Shown: positions 51,001-60,457 of the stretch, one piece after another
Layout of the letters: the number at the start of each line of letters is the position of its first letter
Position numbering within the stretch: the first letter of the stretch is position 1
The notes under the pieces: generated by a model
What the model was told of the DNA's origin: nothing
What the model saw: only the letters and a program-made list of their open reading frames with translations
The model's database searches: none
Origin: Bacillus inaquosorum KCTC 13429
GTDB taxonomy: Bacteria > Bacillota > Bacilli > Bacillales > Bacillaceae
Direction of reading: 5' to 3'
Assembly (NCBI RefSeq): GCF_000332645.1
Contig: NZ_AMXN01000007.1
Span: forward strand, 124,001-188,000
DNA length: 64,000 nt
Program-made: the position numbers and the translations under genes

Positions 51001-52532
51001 ACGAACCTGATCTGCAAAGACAGGCACCGATTGCTTATAAGATGATGGAAGACGGAAATATCGGCATATTCGGCTCTTCCGGCTACGGAAAATCGATTGC
51101 AGCTGCAACGTTCCTGATGAGCTTTGCGGACGTATACACACCAGAAGAACTTCATGTCTATATCTTTGATTTCGGAAACGGAACGCTTCTGCCATTAGCG
51201 AAGCTGCCTCATACAGCGGACTACTTCCTGATGGACCAGTCAAGAAAAATTGAAAAGTTCATGATTCGAATCAAAGAAGAAATTGACCGCCGTAAACGTC
51301 TGTTCAGGGAAAAAGAAATCAGCCACATCAAAATGTACAATGCGCTGAGCGAGGAAGAGCTTCCGTTCATTTTCATCACCATTGACAACTTTGACATCGT
51401 CAAGGATGAGATGCATGAGCTTGAATCGGAATTTGTCCAGCTTTCCAGAGACGGACAGAGCTTGGGTATCTACTTCATGCTGACAGCAACGCGTGTGAAT
51501 GCAGTCCGCCAGTCATTGTTAAATAACCTGAAAACAAAGGTTGTCCATTATCTCATGGATCAATCTGAGGGATATTCCATTTACGGACGGCCGAAGTTCA
51601 ATCTTGAACCGATTCCGGGACGCGTCATCATTCAAAAGGAAGAGCTTTATTTCGCACAAATGTTCCTGCCTGTTGACGCGGACGATGATATCAGCATGTT
51701 TAACGGATTGAAATCAGACGTTCAGCATCTTCAGGAGCGCTTTGCTTCAATGGAGCAGCCGGCACCGATTCCGATGCTGCCTGAGAGTCTGTCGACAAGA
51801 GAATTTTCTCTCCGCTTCAAGCTGGAACGCAAGCCTTTATCTGTACCGATCGGGCTTCATGAAGAAACAGTCAGCCCAGTCTATTTTGATTTGGGCAAGC
51901 ATAAGCACTGCCTGATTTTAGGCCAGACCCAGCGCGGGAAAACAAACGTCTTAAAAGTAATGCTTGAACATCTGATTGATGATGAAACCGAAATGATCGG
52001 CCTGTTTGACTCGATTGACCGCGGCTTGTCCCAATATGCGAAGGAATCAGACGTCTCATATTTGGAAACGAAAGAAGATATTGAGCAGTGGATCGAAACA
52101 GCAGAAGATATTTTTAAAACAAGAGAAGCCATGTATGTAGAAGCCGTCCGCCAGGGAGATGCGCAAAACCTGCGATTCTCACAAGTAGTGCTGATGATTG
52201 ACGGGATTACGAGATTCCAGCAGACGATTGATACGAGAATACAAGACCGTCTGGCAAACTTCATGAAATCATACGCGCATCTTGGCTTCAGCTTTATCCC
52301 GGGCGGAAACCACAGCGAATTCTCAAAAGGCTATGACTCCTTGACGACAGAGATGAAGCAAATTCGCCACGCGATTCTGCTGATGAAAAAATCTGAGCAA
52401 AATGTCATTCCTCTCCCGTACCAAAGACAGGAGCCTGAGATTCAGCCGGGCTTCGGATATGTTGTGGAAAACGGGAAGGAGCAAAAAGTTCAAATTCCTT
52501 TATGTTCTGCTGAAAGGGAGAGTGCTAGATGA
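48045..52532 (+). CDS. yukB: YukB (EssC-like) FtsK/SpoIIIE ATPase, type VII motor
   Basis: 1495-residue membrane ATPase driving secretion. Two N-terminal FHA-like regions (1-200), two transmembrane helices (about 245-292), then three FtsK/SpoIIIE ATPase domains with Walker A motifs GTTGSGKS (K688), GSSGYGKS (K1016) and GQTQRGKT (K1299). The first two keep DEFAELK-like or TIDNFD Walker B segments; the third is the most degenerate. TTG 48045 is chosen because AAGGAGG lies eight bases upstream. In strain 168 this gene was once split as yukA/yukB; here it is continuous. It overlaps yueB by four bases. Confidence 0.96.
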   Translation: MSLLWVFYQNNVQKLKLTDLPSSHPVTIGPDVKDSVTIGTIPFESGVISLQRKESGGQYEVFLGNDCLGTIEPDTSFSLQTDQQDIRLILTGSEPHKSVYFTGNRDEIICSSEKTNADMYLNPQDFAFAEQSTFSLLRVGGSWSVRPESGTIFLNGEKIIDNTPLQPGDEIFWNFTQMRVTEQDLLEIVHFAPFETALTETVKPSTEMQKKYPQYRRTPRMVYDLPDDRVSFSFPSQESDQTNRGLWLVILPPLVMLIVMGVVAIIQPRGIFILVSLAMFMMTLITSTVQYFRDKNQRKKREEKRERVYKLYLDNKRKELQALAEKQKQVLEFHFPSFEQMKYLTSEISDRIWEKSLESKDYLQLRLGTGTVPSSYEINMSGGDLANRDIDDLMEKSQHMQRVYKDIRNAPVTVDLAEGPMGLVGKSQIVKNEIHQLIGQLSFFNSYHDLRFVFIFHEEEYKDWEWMKWLPQFQMPHIYAKGFIYNEQTRDQLLSSLYELIRERDLEDDKEKLQFKPHFVFVITNQQLISEHVILEYLEGQHEHLGISTIVAAETKESLSENITTLVRYINEHEGDILIQKKKAVRIPFSLDHHQRGDNERFSRTLRTLNHQVGITNSIPETVSFLELFHAKEVKEIGIQQRWLTSESAKSLSVPIGYKGKDDIVYLNLHEKAHGPHGLLAGTTGSGKSEFLQTYILSLAVHFHPHEAAFLLIDYKGGGMAQPFRNIPHLLGTITNIEGSKNFSMRALASIKSELKKRQRLFDQYQVNHINDYTKLYKQGKAEVAMPHLFLISDEFAELKSEEPDFIRELVSAARIGRSLGVHLILATQKPGGIIDDQIWSNSRFKVALKVQDATDSKEILKNSDAANITVTGRGYLQVGNNEVYELFQSAWSGAPYLEEVYGTEDEIAIVTDTGLIPLSEVDTEDIAKKDVQTEIEAVVDEIERIQDEMGIEKLPSPWLPPLAERIPRTLFPSEEKDHFHFAYVDEPDLQRQAPIAYKMMEDGNIGIFGSSGYGKSIAAATFLMSFADVYTPEELHVYIFDFGNGTLLPLAKLPHTADYFLMDQSRKIEKFMIRIKEEIDRRKRLFREKEISHIKMYNALSEEELPFIFITIDNFDIVKDEMHELESEFVQLSRDGQSLGIYFMLTATRVNAVRQSLLNNLKTKVVHYLMDQSEGYSIYGRPKFNLEPIPGRVIIQKEELYFAQMFLPVDADDDISMFNGLKSDVQHLQERFASMEQPAPIPMLPESLSTREFSLRFKLERKPLSVPIGLHEETVSPVYFDLGKHKHCLILGQTQRGKTNVLKVMLEHLIDDETEMIGLFDSIDRGLSQYAKESDVSYLETKEDIEQWIETAEDIFKTREAMYVEAVRQGDAQNLRFSQVVLMIDGITRFQQTIDTRIQDRLANFMKSYAHLGFSFIPGGNHSEFSKGYDSLTTEMKQIRHAILLMKKSEQNVIPLPYQRQEPEIQPGFGYVVENGKEQKVQIPLCSAERESAR

Positions 52533-55500
52533 CAGAACAACGAAAAAGTTTGATCAAGTTAATATCCGCCGTCATCATCATTTTGCTGCTGCCGGTTTTG
52601 TTTTTCCGCTTTATCGGAGACGATCCGACGAAAAAAGCAGTCAATTCCACGCGGCAAATCGCGGTGGTGAATGAAGACACAGGCGTATTGAGTGATGAGG
52701 TGAAGTCTGATGAAGAGGACAAATCCGCCCATTTCGGCAAGGAAGTAGCGGCCGTTCTGGGTGAACGTCCCGATTATTCGTGGACGGTCGTAAACCGAAG
52801 CGCGGCCGAGACTGGTCTCGCGTCAAAGAAATACGATGCGATCGTCTACATTCCCTCAGATTTCTCAAAAAACATTTTGAGCTATGACAAAGATCATCCT
52901 CGAAAAGCAACGCTCGAATTCAGCATTCAAGATAACCTGAATGCGGTCAACAAAGAAAAAGTTCAGCGTGAGCTTGAGGATGCCCAAAAGACAATGAACA
53001 AAAAAATGTCGGCCTTATACTGGAACTTTGTTTCGCAAAAAGTGGACAACATCAGAGGAGAATTTGACAAAATCGTCAATAAAGAATCTGAATTCCAGAA
53101 TGTCATGTACAACTTTTACAAACCAAGCTCTAATGATTTAGCAGGTGAAATCAAACAGCAAAAAGACTTAATCGATGAGCTGAAGAAATCAATGAATGAA
53201 GCGCAGGGCACGACAAAAGAAAAAGCTTCAACAGCGGAGGAAGCCAAAAACACGCTGAAAGATTTCATTGATACTGTTGAAAGATACAAAGAATATCAAG
53301 AAAATCAGAAAAAACTGCTTTTGGCAGCCCAGGATTCAACACAGCAGCAAATCCACACAGGTCTGGATGCCATCCAAGCTCAGCAAAAGGCGAATCAGTT
53401 CAGCGAACGCATGAGCGGACTGGCAACAGGGATCAGCCAAGGGAAAACACAGCTTGGGCTTGCTAGTCTCGCGGTAGATAATGCTAAAAAGTCAAGGCAA
53501 GATCAAGTGCCATTGCAAGAAATGGGTATGGCGAGGATTCAGAGTGATTTAATTGATAAATTCCAAGCCCAAACAAGGCTAAATACGTTAAACAAAATTT
53601 ATGAACAGCTTAAAGAGAAGCGTGCATGGTTAGCTGTTCCGGACAGTCAGGGTCCTAGCAATGGCTCTAACGATGACAACCAGAACAATGATAAAGAGCC
53701 GGAGAACGTAGATCCGGAAGACCTAAAAATTGATCTTGAAAATCAGCGAGAATTAATGAAAAACATTGCAGCTGACATTCAAGACATCTCAGACAGTCTT
53801 AAGGAGCCTGAAAAAGAGGATACGACGCCAGAGGAGCCTAAGACAGAGCCGGATACAAATTCCGGAAATAATGATGGAGACGGTACGACTCCAAATGATC
53901 AAAATGATAATTCTGGAGAAGACAATAACAGCAGTGGTACCGGGAATGACGGACAAACGGACGGCAATACTCAGGATCAAGACCAGCAGCAGAACGGCGA
54001 TGCCTCTAATGGTGAGTCAGACAGCGGACAAACCGACACGGGCACATCTGCCGAACAGACTGCTTCATCTGACTCTGTCCTTCAATTGATCCAGCTGGCA
54101 AATGAAGACGGAACCGACGATGGCGCGACTCAGCCTGAGGACGAAAATCAAACAGGAAACGATGAGATTTCTGATATCGCAAAAGCAAAAGAACAACTCA
54201 GCAAAGCGTCTGAGCGAATCAAGCAAATTGAAGAAGAACTCAAAGAAAAAGAAACTGCTCATAATGAAGAGCTAGAAAAGAAATTAAAAGAATTGCAAGA
54301 GAAAATAGATGGTCTAAATGATGAAATTGTTAAATTGAAGAAACAAGTAAATGATTTAGAAGATCAGTTAAAAGATATGAAAGAACAAGTGTATGATAGT
54401 GGCATTTATAAAATGATCCTTGAACTAGAAAATAAAGACCAGCTCCAATTTCAAGGAGTCATTAACACAGTGAAAATTTCTGATTTAATGGATTATTATA
54501 AATATCTATCGGTATATGACTCTGTATTGTACGGTACTATTGATTATGATGCAAAGAATACTGTTCTTACCGACCAGCAAGGCAACGTCAAATCCATCCT
54601 GGCTCTCTCACCAGCAGAATCAGCTAGCTGGGAAGATCTCAAAAACAACATGATGCAAACCGATGAAGACATTAACAGCTTCATCGACGGCATGACTAAA
54701 TTTGCGGACGATTACAGCGGCTTTATCCGTGACTCTCAAGCAGGTGTTCTGGACGAGCTGACGAAAATCTCTGAAAGTGCCGCAAAAGCGTCAGAACAGC
54801 TGGTAACTGGCGCAACACAGGAATCTGCGACGTTCAGTAACGATGGGCTGTCTGGCACAATGGCGCTGAGTGTCCAAGATACGGTCGGCCAGGAAGTGCT
54901 GCAAATGTCAGACATGATGGGTTCATTATCTGACCGCCAGTCAGGCATTATCGATTACACAACTAACATGCAGCAAAGCGTCAATGATGTACAGACGAAA
55001 GCTGACACCTTAAACAACAACTGGGGGAAAAATGTCGCCTCAACGAAACTCGTGCGCAATGACGTATACGGCATATTGGGAAATACATTAGTAGACGGGC
55101 AAAACAACGGCTATGTATATGATTACTTGGCGAATCCGCTTAAGATCAGCGGAGAGGTTCCGGAAGAAAAAACTCAAACGGTGCCGCCGGTTGTCATCCT
55201 TGTCATTGTGTTGATCAGCAGTCTGTTAATCGGCTATTTCAGTTCGTATTACCAAAACGCGCCGCTTCTCGTCAAAGGAGCGCTATTCGGAATTCTGAAT
55301 ATCCTTGTCGGATTGATGATCAGCTTGTTCGGTTTGAATATTTATTCACTGCCGGACGATCAGACGATTAAGTGGTCGGTGTTTACGATTCTATTGCTGG
55401 TCGCAAGCTCGGCCTTCATCCGGGCCGCATTCAGATTCGGGTCGATCCCTGGATGGGTGGCTTCAGCAGCAATGATTCTATTCTACGTCGCACCGCTTAT

Positions 55501-55699
55501 TGATTTGATTATGCCGAACTTTACATTTGAAGATCCGGTTTCGAAAGTATATATCGACATCCAGTACGGCACTGGGCATTTGTTTGCAATGGGAATATCG
55601 GTTCTGCTGATCATTACGGTGATTGCCGCGGCTCTGCCGCTTATTATCCGGCTGATGGCAGAAAAAACAGCAGAAAGCGATGAAACGTATGAAGCGTAA
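52529..55699 (+). CDS. yueB: YueB (EsaA-like) membrane protein, phage SPP1 receptor
   Basis: 1056-residue component of the type VIIb system; its long ectodomain is also the receptor of phage SPP1. One N-terminal transmembrane helix (about 8-28), a large extracellular region, and five to six C-terminal helices (about 883-1045). The ectodomain contains a low-complexity Asp/Asn/Gln/Gly/Thr-rich section (about 375-530) and a coiled coil rich in Lys/Glu (about 550-640), followed by an AT-rich stretch. ATG 52529 overlaps the yukB stop. Slightly shorter than the strain 168 protein as I remember it. Confidence 0.95.
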   Translation: MTEQRKSLIKLISAVIIILLLPVLFFRFIGDDPTKKAVNSTRQIAVVNEDTGVLSDEVKSDEEDKSAHFGKEVAAVLGERPDYSWTVVNRSAAETGLASKKYDAIVYIPSDFSKNILSYDKDHPRKATLEFSIQDNLNAVNKEKVQRELEDAQKTMNKKMSALYWNFVSQKVDNIRGEFDKIVNKESEFQNVMYNFYKPSSNDLAGEIKQQKDLIDELKKSMNEAQGTTKEKASTAEEAKNTLKDFIDTVERYKEYQENQKKLLLAAQDSTQQQIHTGLDAIQAQQKANQFSERMSGLATGISQGKTQLGLASLAVDNAKKSRQDQVPLQEMGMARIQSDLIDKFQAQTRLNTLNKIYEQLKEKRAWLAVPDSQGPSNGSNDDNQNNDKEPENVDPEDLKIDLENQRELMKNIAADIQDISDSLKEPEKEDTTPEEPKTEPDTNSGNNDGDGTTPNDQNDNSGEDNNSSGTGNDGQTDGNTQDQDQQQNGDASNGESDSGQTDTGTSAEQTASSDSVLQLIQLANEDGTDDGATQPEDENQTGNDEISDIAKAKEQLSKASERIKQIEEELKEKETAHNEELEKKLKELQEKIDGLNDEIVKLKKQVNDLEDQLKDMKEQVYDSGIYKMILELENKDQLQFQGVINTVKISDLMDYYKYLSVYDSVLYGTIDYDAKNTVLTDQQGNVKSILALSPAESASWEDLKNNMMQTDEDINSFIDGMTKFADDYSGFIRDSQAGVLDELTKISESAAKASEQLVTGATQESATFSNDGLSGTMALSVQDTVGQEVLQMSDMMGSLSDRQSGIIDYTTNMQQSVNDVQTKADTLNNNWGKNVASTKLVRNDVYGILGNTLVDGQNNGYVYDYLANPLKISGEVPEEKTQTVPPVVILVIVLISSLLIGYFSSYYQNAPLLVKGALFGILNILVGLMISLFGLNIYSLPDDQTIKWSVFTILLLVASSAFIRAAFRFGSIPGWVASAAMILFYVAPLIDLIMPNFTFEDPVSKVYIDIQYGTGHLFAMGISVLLIITVIAAALPLIIRLMAEKTAESDETYEA

Positions 55700-56186
55700 T
55701 CGCAGCATGGAAAAGGGGATCATGATTTGTATGCTCTCCTTTTCCCTTTTCATACCCTCTGCCGCCGCTGCCGAAACCGAAGAAAATACAGATGTCGCGC
55801 CAAACCAATATGAGAAAAAAGACATTGAAATCGATACGAATTATTTGCATGAAGATACCTACTATGAAGAAAAAACAGAACTGCCTGAGGAACAGAAGGA
55901 TATCACCTTTGATAAGCCGGAGGATAAGGATGCAGAGCTGTTAAAAGATTTGTTTACATCAACAAATGCCGAGGAATCCAACACGATTGCGGCTCAATCG
56001 AAACAGCTTGGGATTACCTTTGCTGAAAAACCAATCACAAAGGCATCATCCACGGAAACAGAAGAAGAACAAGAAACATCTTCTCTGCTGCTTCCGATTA
56101 TCTATGTCGTGCTGATCCTGCTCGGAATAGCAGGCATTGTGTTCCTCATCCCAAAAGTCACAGCGCAGGAGAACAAAAAGGCATAG
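55680..56186 (+). CDS. yueC: YueC (EssA-like) type VII secretion protein
   Basis: 168-residue last component of the Yuk/Yue operon. It has an N-terminal signal or signal-anchor ([19 protein letters not shown], about 13-31), an acidic extracytoplasmic region, and a C-terminal transmembrane helix (about 137-158), consistent with EssA. The chosen ATG 55680 overlaps yueB by 20 bases without a strong ribosome binding site; an internal ATG at 55707 is an alternative. Translation is probably coupled with yueB. Confidence 0.88.
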   Translation: MKRMKRNRSMEKGIMICMLSFSLFIPSAAAAETEENTDVAPNQYEKKDIEIDTNYLHEDTYYEEKTELPEEQKDITFDKPEDKDAELLKDLFTSTNAEESNTIAAQSKQLGITFAEKPITKASSTETEEEQETSSLLLPIIYVVLILLGIAGIVFLIPKVTAQENKKA

Positions 56187-56249
56187 GTTCCCGTGCTTGT
56201 GTTGAGTAAAAGCGGTACGTACAATAGGAACGGAAGGAGGAGGTTTCCA

Positions 56250-56981
56250 ATGGAACTTTATATCATTACAGGAGCGTCAAAGGGACTGGGTGAAGCCATC
56301 GCATTGCAAGCTTTAGAGAAGGGCCATGAAGTCCATGCCTTATCCAGGACAAAAGCTGATGTCTCACATGATAAACTTACGCAGCATCAAATAGACCTCA
56401 TCAATCTCGAAGAAGCTGAACAGCAATTTGAATCATTGCTTTCATCCATCAATCCAGATCGTTATTCAGGTATTACCCTGATCAATAACGCTGGAATGGT
56501 AACACCGATCAAACGCGCCGGCGAAGCGTCTCTTGATGAACTGCAGCGCCATTATCAGCTGAACCTGACAGCGCCTGTACTTTTGAGTCAGCTGTTTACA
56601 AGACGGTTTGCTTCATACAGCGGCAAAAAAACGGTTGTCAACATTACGTCAGGCGCCGCCAAAAACCCATACAAGGGATGGAGCGCGTATTGCAGCTCAA
56701 AAGCAGGGCTTGACATGTTTACGAGGACTTTCGGATTTGAACAGGAGGATGAAGAACTGCCGGTGAACATGATTTCTTTCTCACCGGGTGTTATGGACAC
56801 TGAGATGCAAGCCGTCATCCGTTCTTCATCGAAAAAGGATTTCCACGACATTGAACGATTCCGGAAATTAAATGAAACAGGAAGCCTTCGCAGTCCGGCC
56901 TTTATTGCCGATACGCTGCTTTCTTTATTAGAAACAGGCGCGGAAAACGGCCGCATTTATGATATAAAAGAGTTTTTGTAG
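56250..56981 (+). CDS. yueD: YueD, short-chain dehydrogenase (benzil reductase type)
   Basis: NADPH-dependent SDR of 243 residues; the Bacillus homologues reduce benzil to (S)-benzoin, though the natural substrate is unknown. TGASKGLGEA cofactor loop (about 7-16), NNAG, and catalytic YCSSK. ATG 56250 follows GGAAGGAGGAGG; the reading from 56193 has no ribosome binding site. 63 bases after yueC and no terminator in between, so it may be co-transcribed with the secretion operon, but an SDR has no evident role there. Confidence 0.92.
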   Translation: MELYIITGASKGLGEAIALQALEKGHEVHALSRTKADVSHDKLTQHQIDLINLEEAEQQFESLLSSINPDRYSGITLINNAGMVTPIKRAGEASLDELQRHYQLNLTAPVLLSQLFTRRFASYSGKKTVVNITSGAAKNPYKGWSAYCSSKAGLDMFTRTFGFEQEDEELPVNMISFSPGVMDTEMQAVIRSSSKKDFHDIERFRKLNETGSLRSPAFIADTLLSLLETGAENGRIYDIKEFL

Positions 56982-57009
56982 AGCAGAGATTTTCTGCTCT
57001 TTTTTTTAT
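56980..57009 (+). terminator. terminator of yueD
   Basis: Stem AGAGCAGA/TCTGCTCT followed by eight T residues. Confidence 0.87.
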
Positions 57010-57176
57010 AAAAAGGCAACAGTCCGCGCACTTTGTTGAACAGCCGCATATACTGACTGAAACTCTGCTTTTAGGGTATAACAATGATGATAAGAAGATA
57101 AAATGATGTGACATAAGAATTGAGTTTCTCTGCAAATTATGTTAGGATTCTAAAAATATCTAAAGGAGGGGTTTCC

Positions 57177-57707
57177 ATGAGAAAGGTTACATTAATGGAT
57201 GTTTTCACCCATCCAATTGCACAAAAATATATGCAGCGCTCAGGCGTAGCACATGCGATTGCTTGCGCTTATCATGCATACAGGCTGTCTGTAAAGGCTG
57301 GCATCAACCCTGATTTAGCTGCAAAAGCGGCGCTGCTGCATGACATCGGCCATTATGAATGGTATACGGACGGTGAGTGGGATTATGAGAAATACAAACG
57401 AAATGACATCCATGCCATCAAAGGGGCGGAACGGGCGCATAAGCTTCTGATTCGGCTTGGCGAGGAACCGAAAGCGGCAAAAGAAATTGCCCTTGCCATT
57501 TTGCTTCATACCGATTCCTATTTGCCTGAAGGTGAGTTAGATAAAAACACGCTGCAGCAGATTGTCAAAAAAGCGGACGAACTTGATGAAGAGCCGGGCG
57601 GCCACCATCATTACCGTCAAATTGATCCTTCAACTGCACGTCAAAAAATAGAAAAGCTGGACAAATTAATCGACCAAGCCCAGGCATCCATGATAAAGCA
57701 AGTATAA
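57177..57707 (+). CDS. yueE: YueE, HD-domain phosphohydrolase
   Basis: 176-residue HD-superfamily protein predicted to hydrolyse a phosphorylated metabolite or nucleotide. Metal-binding HD motif is LLHDIGHYEW (about 57-66), with an additional histidine at HAIACAYHAY and a distal D in KKADELDEEPGG. ATG 57177 lies behind AAAGGAGGGG; the frame from 57120 lacks a ribosome binding site. Single gene; substrate unknown. Confidence 0.9.
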   Translation: MRKVTLMDVFTHPIAQKYMQRSGVAHAIACAYHAYRLSVKAGINPDLAAKAALLHDIGHYEWYTDGEWDYEKYKRNDIHAIKGAERAHKLLIRLGEEPKAAKEIALAILLHTDSYLPEGELDKNTLQQIVKKADELDEEPGGHHHYRQIDPSTARQKIEKLDKLIDQAQASMIKQV

Positions 57708-57893
57708 GTCCGTTTTTTACACGGAACAGCGCCAGCTTTCTACGCTGTCTCCGCTTCATCACCATTTCCTTTACACCCGCTTCCAAACATATTCTCCTAA
57801 AATCCCCGCACCCCTCGTTTTATCAGGGAAGCCTGTGTCATTATCCATAATTGCGGCATAAGCTGAGATAAAACATAAAAAGGGGATTGAAGT

Positions 57894-58130
57894 ATGGTCA
57901 ACCAAGGTAGCCCGCAACTGGTCTCTTTAGTCGATCCTTATGTCTATCAGACCATTAAAAAGCTCATCGGCTCAAGGTTCGTTATACAGACAGTACGAGA
58001 TACGGTCAGAGGCAGACTGATCGATGTAAACCCTGACCATATCACAATTGAAGGAGCCCGAAAATCTGTTTGTTTGATTAGAATCCAGCACATGATTTCC
58101 GTCACGCCAGATTACAGTGAGCGGGTTTAA
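57894..58130 (+). CDS. yuzF: YuzF, DUF2642 protein
   Basis: 78-residue basic protein of the DUF2642 family, which is limited to spore-forming Bacilli and includes proteins of spore origin; exact role unknown. The fold looks like a small beta barrel (GSRFVIQTVRDTVRGRLIDVNPDHITIEG). ATG 57894 follows AAGGGGATTG. Preceded by 186 bases with no other gene. Confidence 0.88.
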   Translation: MVNQGSPQLVSLVDPYVYQTIKKLIGSRFVIQTVRDTVRGRLIDVNPDHITIEGARKSVCLIRIQHMISVTPDYSERV

Positions 58131-58143
58131 CAGTGCTTGCGCA

Positions 58144-58180
58144 TGAAAAATAGGCGTACATCGGGACGTCCTATTTTTCA
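58144..58180. terminator. bidirectional terminator yuzF / DUF2283-like gene
   Basis: Stem TGAAAAATAGG-CGT/ACG-CCTATTTTTCA; covers the stop codon of the convergent minus-strand gene. Confidence 0.82.
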
Positions 58181-58560
58181 GTTAAGCGCTGCAAAAACGC
58201 ACTGTGATACATCGATTCGTCAAGGTCAAAACCGGCAAATTCCTGATAGCCGCCATCTGAAAAACAAAAAGTGACACCGTACACTGTATAGCTGGAACGG
58301 ACTGAAGCCTGTTGACGAACACGAAAGTGATAGCTGTCTGCATCTTTTACATATAGCCGTGATTTCCCGGCAAACGGGGCACAGAGCAGTGCTGCCTCAC
58401 CAAAACATTCGAATCCGGCGATTTTGCCGTTTTGGCCGATATCCAGCAGGATACAATCATTGACTTTAAGCTCCTCTGACCGTACATTCCTGCTCTCTTT
58501 CGGATGAAGAAGGTGGATATAAACCAGTCCGGAATCTTTATCGTATGTCACAGCCTGCAT
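58171..58560 (-). CDS. DUF2283-like protein with a C-terminal extension
   Basis: 129-residue soluble protein. The first ~60 residues (AVTYDKDSGLVYIHLLHP ... NDCILLDIGQNGKIAGFE) fit the short DUF2283 family, whose members have YDxDADVLYIxL and xLDxDxxGxIxGIEI. Residues 60-129 form a second beta-rich part (FRVRQQASVRSSYTVYGVTFCFSDGGYQEFAGFDLDE) I cannot place. ATG 58560 is nine bases from AAAGGAG; ATG 58581 would overlap it. Probably the gene named yuzE in strain 168, but I am not sure of that name. Divergent from yueF. Confidence 0.8.
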   Translation of the reverse strand: MQAVTYDKDSGLVYIHLLHPKESRNVRSEELKVNDCILLDIGQNGKIAGFECFGEAALLCAPFAGKSRLYVKDADSYHFRVRQQASVRSSYTVYGVTFCFSDGGYQEFAGFDLDESMYHSAFLQRLTEK

Positions 58561-58674
58561 CACCAACACTCCTTTCATCATATTAAGAGTTCTGATATGA
58601 GTTCATTTTTGTTACAATGATGGGGTATAAGTCCTTTTATCTGACACATTAAGAAAAACTAGGAGGAACAAAGC

Positions 58675-59784
58675 TTGTTGAAATCAAAAGTCCATTTTTG
58701 GACATTGCAGATTTTATTTGTTTTGCTGATTATTTACGTAGCAACAAAAGTTTCATTTGTATTTCAGCCGTTTATTGTTTTTATCTCGACACTGTTTTTC
58801 CCGATGCTGATTGCGGGAATTTTGTATTTCATTTTTAATCCGGTCGTCCGCCTGCTTGAGAAAAAAATTCCGCGGACATTATCCATTCTATTGATCTACT
58901 TACTCTTTATCGGTTTGCTTGCCTTCGTTTCAGCGTCGGTCGGACCTGTTATTACATCGCAGGTTACCGGGCTGTTTAACAATCTTCCTGATTATATAAA
59001 ACAGATTCAGGCGCTGACAAAAGATTTGTCCCATTCCCAATGGTTTACCTGGATGATGAATCAGGATTATGTATCGATATCAAAAATTGAACAGTCGTTG
59101 ACAAGCTTTCTCCAAAACCTGCCGCAAAATATCACGTCCAGTTTATCTGCGGTGTTTGGCGTCGTGACAAACATCACGCTTGTTATTATCACTGTTCCAT
59201 TTATCCTTTTTTATATGCTGAAAGACGGACACCGCTTTCCGAACTTGGCAGTAAAAATTCTTCCGGCTTCATATCGGACAGAAGGCTTGAAGATTTTTAA
59301 AGATTTATCCGATACGCTTGCGGCTTATTTTCAGGGGCAGCTGTTAATCTGTCTTTTTGTCGGAACAGCGTGTTTTATCGGCTACTTAATAGCCGGGCTG
59401 CCGTATGCCCTGATTCTTGGGATTGTCATGGCGATTACCAATATCATTCCTTATGTAGGGCCTTTTCTCGGTGCTGCTCCGGCTGTCATTGTCGGTTTTA
59501 TGGATTCGCCGGCCAAAGCGCTGTTTGCGATTATTGTGGTTGTCGTTGTTCAGCAGCTTGACGGGAACCTGCTGTCTCCTCTTGTGATCGGAAAGCGGCT
59601 GAATACGCACCCGCTTACGATTATTTTGCTGTTGATCGGAGCCGGAAGCTTCGGCGGAATTCTCGGCATGATTTTAGCAGTGCCGGTCTACGCGGTAGTG
59701 AAGGCATTCTTCCTGAATATTGTCCGCTTAATCAAACTGCGTCAGCGGTCACGTCTTGAAGAAAACGCAAAGCCCGCTGAATAG
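58675..59784 (+). CDS. yueF: YueF, AI-2E family transporter
   Basis: Membrane protein of 369 residues in the AI-2 exporter (AI-2E, PerM) family, with about seven to eight helices: two at the N-terminus (9-50), a long extracytoplasmic loop (about 90-150), and the conserved C-terminal block [26 protein letters not shown] plus the inner [17 protein letters not shown]. Members export small molecules or act as Na+(Li+)/H+ antiporters; the substrate is unknown here. TTG 58675 follows AGGAGG at eight bases. TTCTGA/TACAAT with 17-base spacing near 58590 is a possible promoter. Confidence 0.9.
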   Translation: MLKSKVHFWTLQILFVLLIIYVATKVSFVFQPFIVFISTLFFPMLIAGILYFIFNPVVRLLEKKIPRTLSILLIYLLFIGLLAFVSASVGPVITSQVTGLFNNLPDYIKQIQALTKDLSHSQWFTWMMNQDYVSISKIEQSLTSFLQNLPQNITSSLSAVFGVVTNITLVIITVPFILFYMLKDGHRFPNLAVKILPASYRTEGLKIFKDLSDTLAAYFQGQLLICLFVGTACFIGYLIAGLPYALILGIVMAITNIIPYVGPFLGAAPAVIVGFMDSPAKALFAIIVVVVVQQLDGNLLSPLVIGKRLNTHPLTIILLLIGAGSFGGILGMILAVPVYAVVKAFFLNIVRLIKLRQRSRLEENAKPAE

Positions 59785-59843
59785 GCGGGCACCATTTGCG
59801 CCTCTTTGCATATGATGCTGTAAGTCAATGCGGAGGTGGGGAA

Positions 59844-60065
59844 ATGCCTGCGATTGTAGGTCCGATTTATATTATGTCCATATCAGGTGATGCAGCGGCC
59901 AGCTTTGGTGATGTGTTTGCGATTTCGCCGAAAAGCGTTGATCACACCGGAGCGGGATCGGGTGCGTTTCAATTAGGTGATTATATAAAGATCAATAATG
60001 AACACAGTAAAACCATCCTCAAAGATGCCGATATCATTGATGAAACAGTGTCGTTTAACGGGTAA
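59844..60065 (+). CDS. yueG: YueG, GerPA/GerPF-family spore germination protein
   Basis: 73-residue protein of the GerPA/GerPF family ([31 protein letters not shown]), small proteins that help germinants pass the spore coat. Conserved GSGAFQLGD and the C-terminal region match the family. ATG 59844 follows GGAGGTGGGG. It stands alone between a transporter gene and yueH, with its own terminator. Confidence 0.9.
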   Translation: MPAIVGPIYIMSISGDAAASFGDVFAISPKSVDHTGAGSGAFQLGDYIKINNEHSKTILKDADIIDETVSFNG

Positions 60066-60098
60066 CAGCCTTTTCGGAGAGGCTGTTGCTTTTTTTAT
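60064..60098 (+). terminator. terminator of yueG
   Basis: Stem AACAGCC/GGCTGTT with a ten-base loop, then GCTTTTTTT. Confidence 0.82.
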
Positions 60099-60137
60099 TG
60101 TATAATATGGTTAGTCTTTGAATAGTGAGGTTATGTT

Positions 60138-60386
60138 ATGAAAATCAGAAAAGCGAATATCCATACGGAAACCGGAATGATCACGGACGTGTATCTGCAT
60201 GAAAACAGAAAAGAACTGCGCACGCTTGTAGCGGTTCCGCAGCTGGAGTGGAGCACGATCATTTCTTATGAAGAAGATAAAGCATCTCTGCCTGAACGGC
60301 TGGAAGCTTCTTTGCGCCGGCATACAGAGGAAGGCCCGGCTGGTGAGCTGGCCAAAAAAATCATTCATTGGGTAACAGAAATGTAA
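60138..60386 (+). CDS. yueH: YueH-like protein
   Basis: 82-residue cytosolic protein of the YueH family with no known function. It has two beta strands at the start (MKIRKANIHTETGMITDVYLHENRKE) and an amphipathic helical end (RLEASLRRHTEEGPAGELAKKIIHWV). ATG 60138 has a weak ribosome binding site (GTGAGGTTATG). Forms a loose same-strand group with yueI. Confidence 0.85.
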   Translation: MKIRKANIHTETGMITDVYLHENRKELRTLVAVPQLEWSTIISYEEDKASLPERLEASLRRHTEEGPAGELAKKIIHWVTEM

Positions 60387-60457
60387 ACGGCCATTGAAAG
60401 TTTAGCTCCTGCCTGATCAGGTGATAATGAAGACAAACAAGACGGGAGGACGAGCTT

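Noticed and set aside
57708-57893. Possible small gene between yueE and yuzF
   Set aside because: No frame with a start and ribosome binding site of useful length; only short pyrimidine-rich sequence is seen.
59769-59792. Terminator at the end of yueF (GCCCGC/GCGGGC)
   Set aside because: The hairpin is real but no T-run follows, so termination is not supported.
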